A DNA stretch of 64,000 nucleotides, from contig NC_058519.1 in assembly GCF_904849725.1 (NCBI RefSeq), positions 20,691,267 to 20,755,266 on the forward strand, in the 5' to 3' direction. Source of the stretch: Hordeum vulgare subsp. vulgare (lineage: Eukaryota; Streptophyta; Magnoliopsida; Poales; Poaceae). Shown one piece after another: positions 22,298 to 34,230 of this stretch. The notes beneath the pieces are model-generated. The model was not told where the DNA came from and did not search any database. It saw only the letters and a program-made list of their open reading frames with translations. The first letter of the stretch is position 1, and each line of letters opens with the position of its first letter. Both the position numbers and the translations under genes were made by a program.

Positions 22298-24108
22298 TGT
22301 TGGAAATATGCCCTAGAGGCAATAATAAATTATTTATTATTATATTTCTTAGTTCATGATAATCGTTTATTATCCATGCTATAATTGTATTGATTGGAAA
22401 CACAATACTTGTGTGGATACATAGACAAAACACTGTCCCTAGTAAGCCTCTAGTTGACTAGCTCGTTGATCAAAGATGGTCAAGGTTTCCTGGCCATAGG
22501 CAAGTGTTGTCACTTGATAACGGGATCACATCATTAGGAGAATCATGTGATGGACTAGACCCAAACTAATAGACGTAGCATGTTGATCGTGTCATTTTGT
22601 TGCTACTGTTTTCTGCGTGTCAAGTATTTGTTCCTATGACCATGAGATCATATAACTCACGGACACCGGAGGAATGCTTTGTGTGTATCAAACGTCGCAA
22701 CGTAACTGGGTGACTATAAAGATGCTCTACAGGTATCTCCGAAGGTGTTCGTTGAGTTAGTATGTATCAAGACTGGGATTTGTCACTCCGTGTGACGGAG
22801 AGGTATCTCGGGGCCCACTCGGTAATACAACATCACACACAAGCCTTGCAAGCAATGTAACTTAATGTAAGTTGCGGGATCTTGTATTACGGAACGAGTA
22901 AAGAGACTTGCCGGTAAATGAGATTGAAATAGGTATGCGGATGCTAACGATCGAATCTCGGGCAAGTAACATACCGAAGGACAAAGGGAATGACATACGG
23001 GATTATATGAATCCTTGGCACTGAGGTTCAAACGATAAGATCTTCGTAGAATATGTAGGATCCAATATGGGCATCCAGGTCCCGCTATTGGATATTGACC
23101 GAGGAGTCTCTCGGGTCATGTCTACATAGTTCTCGAACCCGCAGGGTCTGCACACTTAAGGTTCGACGTTGTTTTATGCGTATTTGAGTTATATGGTTGG
23201 TTACCGAATGTTGTTCGGAGTCCCGGATGAGATCACGGACGTCACGAGGGTTTCCGGAATGGTCCGGAAACGAAGATTGATATATAGGATGACCTCATTT
23301 GGTTACCGGAAGGTTTTCGTGCATTACCGGAAAAGTTTCGGGCTCATCGGTAGTGTACCGGGAGTGCCGGGAGGGGTGCCGGGGACCATCGGGAGGGGTG
23401 TCACGCCCCAAGGGGTCTCATGGGCTATGGGAAGAGATAAACCAGCCCCTAGTGGGCTGGAATAAGTTCCCACTAAGGCCCATAAGGTTTGAGAAGGAAA
23501 AAACACAAGGTGGAAAGAGTTTCCAAGTGGGAAGGTGGAATCCTACTCCAAGTAGGATTGGAGTAGGACTCCTCCACCTCCAATTTCGGCCAAACCTTTA
23601 GGTTTTGAGGCTGCCTCCTCCCCTCCCTCCCACCTATATATACGGAGGTTTTAGGGCTGATTTGAGACGACTTTTCTCACGGCTGCCCGACCACATACCT
23701 CCATAGTTTTTCCTCTAGATCGCGTTTCTGCGGAGCTCGGGCGGAGCCCTGCTGAGACAAGATCATCACCAACCTCCGGAGCGCCGTCACGCTGCCGGAG
23801 AACTCTTCTACCTCTCCGTCTCTCTTGCTGGATCAAGAAGGCCGAGATCATCGTCGAGCTGTACGTGTGCTGAACGCGGAGGTGCCGTCCGCTCGGTACT
23901 AGATCGTGGGACTGATCGCGGGATTGTTCGCGGGGCGGATCGAGGGACGTGAGGACGTTCCACTACATCAACCGCGTTCTCTAACGCTTCTGCTGTACGA
24001 TCTACAAGGGTACGTAGATCACTCATCCCCTCTCGTAGATGGACATCACCATGATAGGTCTTCGTGCGCGTAGAAAATTTTTTGTTTCTCATGCGACGTT
24101 CCCCAACA
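22298..24108 (+). repeat. 3' LTR of BARE-1/Angela/WIS-type copia (1811 bp)
   Basis: It starts TGTTGGAAATATGCCCTAGA and ends GTTCCCCAACA, with a perfect TGTTGG/CCAACA terminal inverted repeat. Length and termini agree with the BARE-1/Angela/WIS group. The PPT AAGTGGGAGA sits just upstream (22288-22296, followed by C). A G-rich segment at 23360-23384 fits a G3N6G3N1G4N4G4 quadruplex pattern. The LTR is much better preserved than the coding part. Confidence 0.93.
23635..23642 (+). promoter_or_regulatory. TATA box of the copia LTR
   Basis: TATATATA follows a C/T-rich stretch (CCTCCCACC) and sits in the promoter half of the LTR, as in the BARE-1 family, where transcription from LTR TATA boxes is established. 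A second TATATA lies near 23280, matching the two-TATA arrangement described for BARE-1. Confidence 0.55.
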
Positions 24109-27100
24109 CTTTTTGTGTGTTCAAAATGCACCATTCAAAGGCATATCACAAAATTTCAACAATTTTGACTTCATTTGGTATATTTCGTGCATTTACTTAT
24201 TTTTTTTGAGCTAGTTGACCCAGAAATTGAAAAGCACTACAAATGAACTCTGAAAATGTTGAAAGTTGGAATGCTATCATCATTTCACCCACATAGCATG
24301 TGTTAAAAAGTTTAGAGGGCTACGACAAAAACTGGATGTAGTTCGTGTACAAAACTGACAATCTCTCTCGAAGTAGGAGGGTTTCGAACGAGAACTCATC
24401 TCTTACAAAGGGATTTCATTTTTTGGAACTTATTTGAACTCCATACTTTTTGTGTGTTCAAAATGCACCATTCAAAGGCACATCACCAAATTTCAACAAT
24501 TTCCGACTTTATTTGGTATATTTCGTGCATTTACTTATTTTTTTTGAGCTAGTTGACCCTGAAATTGAAAAACACTACAAATGAACTCTGAAAATGTTGA
24601 AAGTTGGCATGCTATCATCATTTCACCCACATAGCATGTGTTAAAAAGTTGAGAGGGCTACGACAAAAACTGGATGCAGTTTGTGTACAAAACTGACAAT
24701 CTCTCTCGAAGTAGCAGGGTTTCGAACGAGAACCCATCTCTTACAAAGGGATTTCATTTTTTTGAACTTATTTGAACTCCATACTTTTTGTGTGTTCAAA
24801 ATGCACCATTCAAAGGCATATCACAAAATTTCAACAATTTTGACTTCATTTGGTATATTTCGTGCATTTACTTATTTTTTTCAGCTAGTTGACCCAGAAA
24901 TTGAAAAGCACTACAAATGAACTCTGAAAATGTTGAAAGTTGGCATGCTATCATCATTTCACCCACATAGCATGTGTTAAAAAGTTGAGTGGGATACGAC
25001 AAAAACTGGATGCAGTTCGTGTACAAAACTGACAATCTCTCTCGAAGTAGCAGGGTTTCGAACGAGAACACGTCTCTTACAAAGGGATTTCATTTTTTTG
25101 AACTTATTTGAACTCCATACTTTTTGTGTGTTCAAAATGCACCATTCAAAGGCACATCACAAAATTTCAACAATTTCCGACTTCATTTGGTATATTTCGT
25201 GCATTTACTTATTTTTTTTGAGCTAGTTGACCCTGAAATTGAAAAGCACTACAAATGAACTCTGAAAATGTTGAAAGTTGGCATGCTATCATCATTTCAC
25301 ACACATAGCATGTGTTAAAAAGTTGAGAGGGCTACGACAAAAACTGGATGCAGTTCGTGTACAAAACTGACAATCTCTCTCGAAGTAGGAGGGTTTCGAA
25401 CGAGAACTCATCTCTTACAAAGGGATTTCATTTTTTTGAACTTATTTGAACTCCATACTTTTTGTGTGTTCAAAATGCACCATTCAAAGGCACATCACAA
25501 AATTTCAACAATTTCCGACTTCATTTGGTATATTTCGTGCATTTATTTATTTTTTTGAGCTAGTTGACCCTGAAATTGAAAAGCACTACAAATGAACTCA
25601 GAAAATGTTGAAAGTTGGCATGCTATCATCATTTCACCCACATAGCATGTGTTAAAAAGTTGAGAGGGATACGACAAAAACTGGATGCAGTTCGTGTACA
25701 AAACTGACAATCTCTCTCGATGTAGCAGGGTTTCGAACGAGAACTCATCTCTTACAAAGGGATTTCATTTTTTTGAACTTATTTGAACTCCATACTTTTT
25801 GTGTGTTCAAAATGCACCATTCAAAGGCACATCACAAAATTTCAACAATTTCTGACTTCATTTGGTATATTTCGTGCATTTACTTTTTTTTTAGCTATTG
25901 ACCCTGAAATTGAAAAGCACTACAAATGAACTCTGAAAATGTTGAAAGTTGGCATGCTATCATCATTTCACCCACATAGCATGTGTTTAAAAGTTGAGAG
26001 GGCTACGACAAAAACTGGATGCGGTTCGTGTACAAAACTGACAATCTCTCTCGAAGTAGCAGGGTTTCGAACGAGAACTCATCTCTTACAAAGGGATTTC
26101 ATTTTTTTGAACTTATTTGAACTCCATACTTTTTGTGTGTTTAAAATGCACCATTCAAAGGCACATCACAAAATTTCAACAATTTCGGACTTCATTTGGT
26201 TTATTTCGTGCATTTACTTATTATTTTGAGCTAGTTGACCCTGAAATTGAAAAGCACTACAAATGAACTCTGAAAATGTTGAAAGTTGGCATGCTATCAT
26301 CATTTCACCCACATAGCATGTGTTAAAAAGTTTAGAGGGCTACGACAAAAACTGGATGCAGTTCGTGTACAAAACTGACAATCTCTCTCGAAGTAGGAGG
26401 GTTTCAAACGAGAACTCATCTCTTACAAAGGGATTTCATTTTTTTGAACTTATTTGAACTCCATACTTTTTGTGTGTTCAAAATGCATCATTCAAAGGCA
26501 CATCACAAAATTTCAACAATTTCCGACTTCATTTGGTATATTTCGTGCATTTACTTTTTTTTTTGAGCCAGTTGACCCAGAAATTGAAAAGCACTACAAA
26601 TGAACTCTGAAAATGTTTAAAGTTGGCATGCTATCATCATTTAACCCACATAGCATGTGTTAAAAAGTTGAGAGGGCTACGACAAAAACTGGATGCAGTT
26701 CGTGTACAAAACTGACAATGTCTCTCGAAGTAGGAGGGTTTCGAACGAGAACTCATCTCTCACAAAGGGATTTCATTTTTTTGAACTTATTTTAACCCCA
26801 TACTTTTTGTGTGTTCAAAATTCACCATTCAAAGGCACATCACAAAATTTCAACAATTTCCAACTTCATTTGGTATATTTCGTGCATTTACTTATTTTTT
26901 TTGAGCTAGTTGACCCTGAAATTGAAAAGCACTACAAATGAACTCTGAAAATGTTGAAAGTTGGCATGCTATCATCATTTCACCCACATAGCATGTGTTA
27001 AAAAGTTGAGAGGGCTACGACAAAAACTGTATGCAGTTCGTGTACAAAACTGACAATCTCTCTCGAAGTAGGAGGGTTTCAAACGAGAACTCATCTCTTA

Positions 27101-27699
27101 CAAACGGATTTCATTTTTTTGAACTTATTTGGACTCCATACTTTTTGTGTGTTCAAAATGCATCATTCAAAGGCACATCACAAAATTTCAACAATTTCCG
27201 ACTTCATTTGGTATATTTCGTGCATTTACTTTTTTTTTGAGCTAGTTGACCCTGAAATTGAAAAGCACTACAAATGAACTCTGAAAATGTTGAAAGTTAT
27301 GCTATAATCATTTCACCCACATAGCATGTGTTTAAAAGTTGAGAGGGCTACGACAAAAACTGGATGCAGTTCGTGTACAAAACTGACAATCTCTCTCGAA
27401 GTAGGAGGGTTTCGAACGAGAACTCATCTCTTACAAAGGGATTTCATTTTTTTGAACTTATTTGAACTCCATACTTTTTGTGTGTTCGAAATGCACCATT
27501 CAAAGGCACATCACAAAATTTCAACAATTTCCGACTTCATTTGGTATATTTCGTGCATTTGCTTATATTTTTGAGCTAGTTGACAGTGAAATTGAAAAGC
27601 ACTACAAATGAACTCTGAAAATGTTGAAAGTTGGCATGCTATCATCATTTCACCCACATAGCATGTGTTAAAAAGTTTAGAGGGCTACGACAAAAACTG

Positions 27700-30600
27700 G
27701 ATGCAGTTCGTGTACAAAACTGACAATCTCTCTCGAAGTAGGAGGGTTTCAAACGAGAACTCATCTCTTACAAAGGGATTTCATTTTTTTGAACTTATTT
27801 GAACTCCATACTTTTTGTGTGTTCAAAATGCATCATTCAAAGGCACATCACAAAATTTCAACAATTTCTGACTTCATTTGGTATATTTCGTGCATTTACT
27901 TTTTTTTTGAGCTAGTTGACCCTGAAATTGAAAAGCACTACAAATGAACTCTGAAAATGTTGAAAGTTGGCATGCTATCATCATTTCACCCACGTAGCAT
28001 GTGTTAAAAAGTTGAGAGGGCTACGACAAAAAATGGATGCAGTTCGTGTACAAAACTGACAATCTCTCTCGAAGTAGGAGGGTTTCGAACGAGAACTCAT
28101 CTCTTACAAAGGGATTTCATTTTTTTGAACTTATTTGAACTCCATACTTTTTGTGTGTTTAAAATGCACCATTCAAAGGCACATCACAAGATTTCAACAA
28201 TTTCGGACTTCATTTGGTTTATTTCGTGCATTTACTTATTATTTTGAGCTAGTTGACCCTGAAATTGAAAAGCACTACAAATGAACTCTAAAAATGTTGA
28301 AAGTTGCCATGCTATCATCATTTCAACCACATAGCATGTGTTCAAAAGTTGAGAGGGCTACGACAAAAACTAGATGCAGTTCGTGTACAAAACTGACAAT
28401 CTCTCTCGAAGTAGCAGGGTTTCGAACGAGAACCCATCTCTTACAAAGGGATTTCATTTTTTTGAACTTATTTGAACTTCATACTTTTTGTGTGTTCAAA
28501 ATGCACCATTCAAAGGCATATCACAAAATTTCAACAATTTTGACTTCATTTGGTATATTTCGTGCATTTACTTATTTTTTTTGAGCTAGTTGACCCAGAA
28601 ATTGAAAAGCACTACAAATGAACTCTGAATATGTTGAAAGTTGGAATGCTATCATCATTTCACCCACATAGCATGTGTTAAAAAGTTTAGAGGGCTACGA
28701 CAAAAACTGGATGTAGTTCGTGTACAAAACTGACAATCTCTCTCGAAGTAGGAGGGTTTCGAACGAGAACTCATCTCTTACAAAGGGATTTCATTTTTTG
28801 GAACTTATTTGAACTCCATACTTTTTGTGTGTTCAAAATGCACCATTCAAAGGCACATCACCAAATTTCAACAATTTCCGACTTCATTTGGTATATTTCG
28901 TGCATTTACTTATTTTTTTTGAGCTAGTTGACCCTGAAATTGAAAAACACTACAAATGAACTCTGAAAATGTTGAAAGTTGGCATGCTATCATCATTTCA
29001 CCCACATAGCATGTGTTAAAAAGTTGAGAGGGCTACGACAAAAACTGGATGCAGTTCGTGTACAAAACTGACAATCTCTCTCGAAGTAGCAGGGTTTCGA
29101 ACGAGAACCCATCTCTTACAAAGGGATTTCATTTTTTTGAACTTATTTGAACTCCATACTTTTTGTGTGTTCAAAATGCACCATTCAAAGGCATATCACA
29201 AAATTTCAACAATTTTGACTTCATTTGGTATATTTCATGCATTTACTTATTTTTTTCAGCTAGTTGACCCAGAAATTGAAAAGCACTACAAATGAACTCT
29301 GAAAATGTTGAAAGTTGGCATCCTATCATCATTTCACCCACATAGCATGTGTTAAAAAGTTGAGTGGGATACGACAAAAACTGGATGCAGTTCGTGTACA
29401 AAACTGACAATCTCTCTCGAAGTAGCAGGGTTTCGAACGAGAACACGTCTCTTACAAAGGGATTTCATTTTTTTGAACTTATTTGAACTCCATACTTTTT
29501 GTGTGTTCAAAATGCACCATTCAAAGGCACATCACAAAATTTCAACAATTTCCGACTTCATTTGGTATATTTCGTGCATTTACTTATTTTTTTTGAGCTA
29601 GTTGACTCTGAAATTGAAAAGCACTACAAATGAACTCTGAAAATGTTGAAAGTTGGCATGCTATCATCATTTCACACACATAGCATGTGTTAAAAAGTTG
29701 ACAGGGCTACGACAAAAACTGGATGCAGTTCGTGTACAAAACTGACAATCTCTCTCGAAGTAGGAGGGTTTCGAACGAGAACTCATCATTTACAAAGGGA
29801 TTTCATTTATTTGAACTTATTTGAACTCCATACTTTTTGTGTGTTTAAAATGCACCATTCAAAGGCACATCACAAAATTTCAACAATTTCCGACTTCATT
29901 TGGTATATTTCGTGCATTTATTTATTTTTTTGAGCTAGTTGACCCTGAAATTGAAAAGCACTACAAATGAACTCAGAAAATGTTGAAAGTTGGCATGCTA
30001 TCATCATTTCACCCACATAGCATGTGTTAAAAAGTTTAGAGGGCTACGACAAAAACTGGATGCAGTTCGTGTACAAAACTGACAATCTCTCTCGAAGTAG
30101 GAGGGTTTCGAACGAGAACTCATCTCTTACAAAGGGATTTCATTTTTTTGAACTTATTTGAACCCCATACTTTTTGTGTGTTCAAAATGCATCATTCAAA
30201 GGCACATCACAAAATTTCAACAATTTCCGACTTCATTTGGTATATTTCGTGCATTTACTTTTTTTTTGAGCCAGTTGACCCAGAAATTGAAAAGCACTAC
30301 AAATGAACTCTGAAAATGTTTAAAGTTGGCATGCTATCATCATTTAACCCACATAGCATGTGTTAAAAAGTTGAGAGGGCTACGACAAAAACTGGATGCA
30401 GTTCGTGTACAAAACTGACAATCTCTCTCGAAGTAGGAGGGTTTCGAACGAGAACTCATCTCTTACAAAGGGATTTCATTTTTTTGAACTTATTTGAACC
30501 CCATACTTTTTGTGTGTTCAAAATTCACCATTCAAAGGCACATCACAAAATTTCAACAATTTCCGACTTCATTTGGTATATTTCGTGCATTTACTTATTT

Positions 30601-33400
30601 TTTTTGAGCTAGTTGACCCTGAAATTGAAAAGCACTACAAATGAACTCTGAAAATGTTGAAAGTTGGCATGCTATCATCATTTCACCCACATAGCATGTG
30701 TTAAAAAGTTGAGAGGGCTACGACAAAAACTGGATGCAGTTCGTGTACAAAACTGACAATCTCTCTCGAAGTAGGAGGGTTTCAAACGAGAACTCATCTC
30801 TTACAAAGGGATTTCATTTTTTTGAACTTATTTGGACTCCATACTTTTTGTGTGTTCAAAATGCATCATTCAAAGGCACATCACAAAATTTCAACAATTT
30901 CCGACTTCATTTGGTATATTTTGTGCATTTGCTTATATTTTTGAGCTAGTTGACCCTGAAATTGAAAAGCACTACAAATGAACTCTGAAAATGTTGAAAG
31001 TTGGCATGCTATCATCATTTCACCCACATAGCATGTGTTAAAAAGTTGAGAGGGCTACGACAAAAACTGGATGCAGTTCGTGTACAAAACTGACAATCTC
31101 TCTCGAAGTAGGAGGGTTTCAAACGAGAACTCATCTCTTACAAAGGGATTTCATTTTTTTGAACTTATTTGAACTCCATACTTTTTGTGTGTTCAAAATG
31201 CATCATTCAAAGGCACATCACAAAATTTCAACAATTTCCGACTTCATTTGGTATATTTCGTGCATTTACTTTTTTTTTGAGCTAGTTGACCCTGAAATTG
31301 AAAAGCACTACAAATGAACTCTGAAAATGTTGAAAGTTGGCATGCTATCATCATTTCACCCACATAGCATGTGTTAAAAAGTTGAGAGGGCTACGACAAA
31401 AAATGGATGCAGTTCGTGTACAAAACTGACAATCTCTCTCGAAGTAGGAGGGTTTCGAACGAGAACTCATCTCTTACAAAGGGATTTCATTTTTTTGAAC
31501 TTATTTGAACTCCATACTTTTTGTGTGTTTAAAATGCACCATTCAAAGGCACATCACAAGATTTCAACAATTTCGGACTTCATTTGGTTTATTTCGTGCA
31601 TTTACTTATTATTTTGAGCTAGTTGACCCTGAAATTGAAAAGCACTACAAATGAACTCTGAAAATGTTGAAAGTTGGCATGCTATCATCATTTCAACCAC
31701 ATAGCATGTGTTCAAAAGTTGAGAGGGCTACGACAAAAACTAGATGCAGTTCGTGTACAAAACTGACAATCTCTCTCGAAGTAGCAGGGTTTCGAACGAG
31801 AACCCATCTCTTACAAAGGGATTTCATTTTTTTGAACTTATTTGAACTTCATACTTTTTGTGTGTTCAAAATGCACCATTCAAAGGCATATCACAAAATT
31901 TCAACAATTTTGACTTCATTTGGTATATTTCGTGCATTTACTTATTTTTTTTGAGCTAGTTGACCCAGAAATTCAAAAGCACTACAAATGAACTCTGAAA
32001 ATGTTGAAAGTTGGAATGCTATCATCATTTCACCCACATAGCATGTGTTAAAAAGTTTAGAGGGCTACGACAAAAACTGGATGTAGTTCGTGTACAAAAC
32101 TGACAATCTCTCTCGAAGTAGGAGGGTTTCGAACGAGAACTCATCTCTTACAAAGGGATTTCATTTTTTGGAACTTATTTGAACTCCATACTTTTTGTGT
32201 GTTCAAAATGCACCATTCAAAGGCACATCACCAAATTTCAACAATTTCCGACTTCATTTGGTATATTTCGTGCATTTACTTATTTTTTTTGAGCTAATTG
32301 ACCCTGAAATTGAAAAACACTAGAAATGAACTCTGAAAATGTTGAAAGTTGGCATGCTATCATCATTTCACCCACATAGCATGTGTTAAAAAGTTGAGAG
32401 GGCTACGACAAAAACTGGATGCAGTTTGTGTACAAAACTGACAATCTCTCTCGAAGTAGCAGGGTTTCGAACGAGAACCCATCTCTTACAAAGGGATTTC
32501 ATTTTTTTGAACTTATTTGAACTCCATACTTTTTGTGTGTTCAAAATGCACCATTCAAAGGCATATCACAAAATTTCAACAATTTTGACTTCATTTGGTA
32601 TATTTCATGCATTTACTTATTTTTTTCAGCTAGTTGACCCAGAAATTGAAAAGCACTACAAATGAACTCTGAAAATGTTGAAAGTTGGCATGCTATCATC
32701 ATTTCACCCACATAGCATGTGTTAAAAAGTTGAGTGGGATACGACAAAAACTGGATGCAGTTCGTGTACAAAACTGACAATCTCTCTCGAAGTAGCAGGG
32801 TTTCGAACGAGAACACGTCTCTTACAAAGGGATTTCATTTTTTTGAACTTATTTGAACTCCATACTTTTTGTGTGTTCAAAATGCACCATTCAAAGGCAC
32901 ATCACAAAATTTCAACAATTTCCGACTTCATTTGGTATATTTCGTGCATTTACTTATTTTTTTTGAGCTAGTTGACTCTGAAATTGAAAAGCACTACAAA
33001 TGAACTCTGAAAATGTTGAAAGTTGGCATGCTATCATCATTTCACACACATAGCATGTGTTAAAAAGTTGAGAGGGCTACGACAAAAACTGGATGCAGTT
33101 CGTGTACAAAACTGACAATCTCTCTCGAAGTAGGAGGGTTTCGAACGCGAACTCATCTCTTACAAAGGGATTTCATTTTTTTGAACTTATTTGAACTCCA
33201 TACTTTTTGTGTGTTCAAAATGCACCATTCAAAGGCACATCACAAAATTTCAACAATTTCCGACTTCATTTGGTATATTTCGTGCATTTATTTATTTTTT
33301 TGAGCTAGTTGACCCTGAAATTGAAAAGCACTACAAATGAACTCAGAAAATGTTGAAAGTTGGCATGCTATCATCATTTCACCCACATAGCATGTGTTAA
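27700..33400 (+). repeat. Higher-order duplication 2: 10-monomer period (3370 bp)
   Basis: About 27700-30030 matches about 31070-33400 at an offset of 3370 bp. Shared features are the TTTGGTTTATTTC monomer, ACTAGATGCAG near 28371 and 31741, GGATGTAGTTCG, and the CAGCTAGTTGACCCAG monomer followed by GAGTGGGATACG near 29360 and 32730. The match ends near 30030/33400, where GTTTAGAGGG faces GTTGAGAGGG. Confidence 0.8.
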
Positions 33401-34230
33401 AAAGTTGAGAGGGATACGACAAAAACTGGATGCAGTTCGTGTACAAAACTGACAATCTCTCTCGATGTAGCAGGGTTTCGAACGAGAACTCATCTCTTAC
33501 AAAGGGATTTCATTTTTTTGAACTTATTTGAACTCCATACTTTTTGTGTGTTCAAAATGCACCATTCAAAGGCACATCACAAAATTTCAACAATTTTTGA
33601 CTTCATTTGGTATATTTCGTGCATTTACTTTTTTTTTAGCTATTGACCCTGAAATTGAAAAGCACTACAAATGAACTCTGAAAATGTTGAAAGTTGGCAT
33701 GCTATCATCATTTCACCCACATAGCATGTGTTTAAAAGTTGAGAGGGCTACGACAAAAACTGGATGCGGTTCGTGTACAAAACTGACAATCTCTCTCGAA
33801 GTAGCAGGGTTTCGAACGAGAACTCATCTCTTACAAAGGGATTTCATTTTTTTGAACTTATTTGAACTCCATACTTTTTGTGTGTTTAAAATGCACCATT
33901 CAAAGGCACATCACAAAATTTCAACAATTTCGGACTTCATTTGGTTTATTTCATGCATTTACTTATTATTTTGAGCTAGTTGACCCTGAAATTGAAAAGC
34001 ACTACAAATGAACTCTGAAAATGTTGAAAGTTGGCATGCTATCATCATTTCAACCACATAGCATGTGTTAAAAAGTTGAGAGGGCTACGACAAAAACTGG
34101 ATGCAGTTCGTGTACAAAACTGACAATCTCTCTCGAAGTAGGAGGGTTTCGAACGAGAACCCATCTCTTACAAAGGGATTTCATTTTTTTGAACTTATTT
34201 GAACTCCATACTTTTTGTGTGTTCAAAATG

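Larger units (their letters stand above)
19253..24108 (+). mobile_element. 5'-truncated BARE-1/Angela/WIS-type Ty1/copia element
   Basis: A foreign block of about 4.86 kb splits the satellite. It holds degraded gag-pol sequence followed by a polypurine tract (AAGTGGGAGA) and a complete LTR. The 5' LTR and most of gag are missing. The left junction passes directly from satellite (TTATTTGAA, 19252) into gag coding sequence, with 2-3 nt that could belong to either side. On the right the LTR end CCAACA is followed at once by satellite (CTTTTTGTGTG). No target duplication can be seen because the 5' side is gone. Identification rests on the LTR sequence and on order-preserved remnants of copia domains: PR, INT, RT and RNase H, with INT before RT. 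Confidence 0.92.

Noticed and set aside
23808..24134. 108-codon minus-strand ORF across the end of the copia LTR
   Set aside because: It runs out of the LTR into satellite, so it spans an insertion junction and cannot be an evolved gene.
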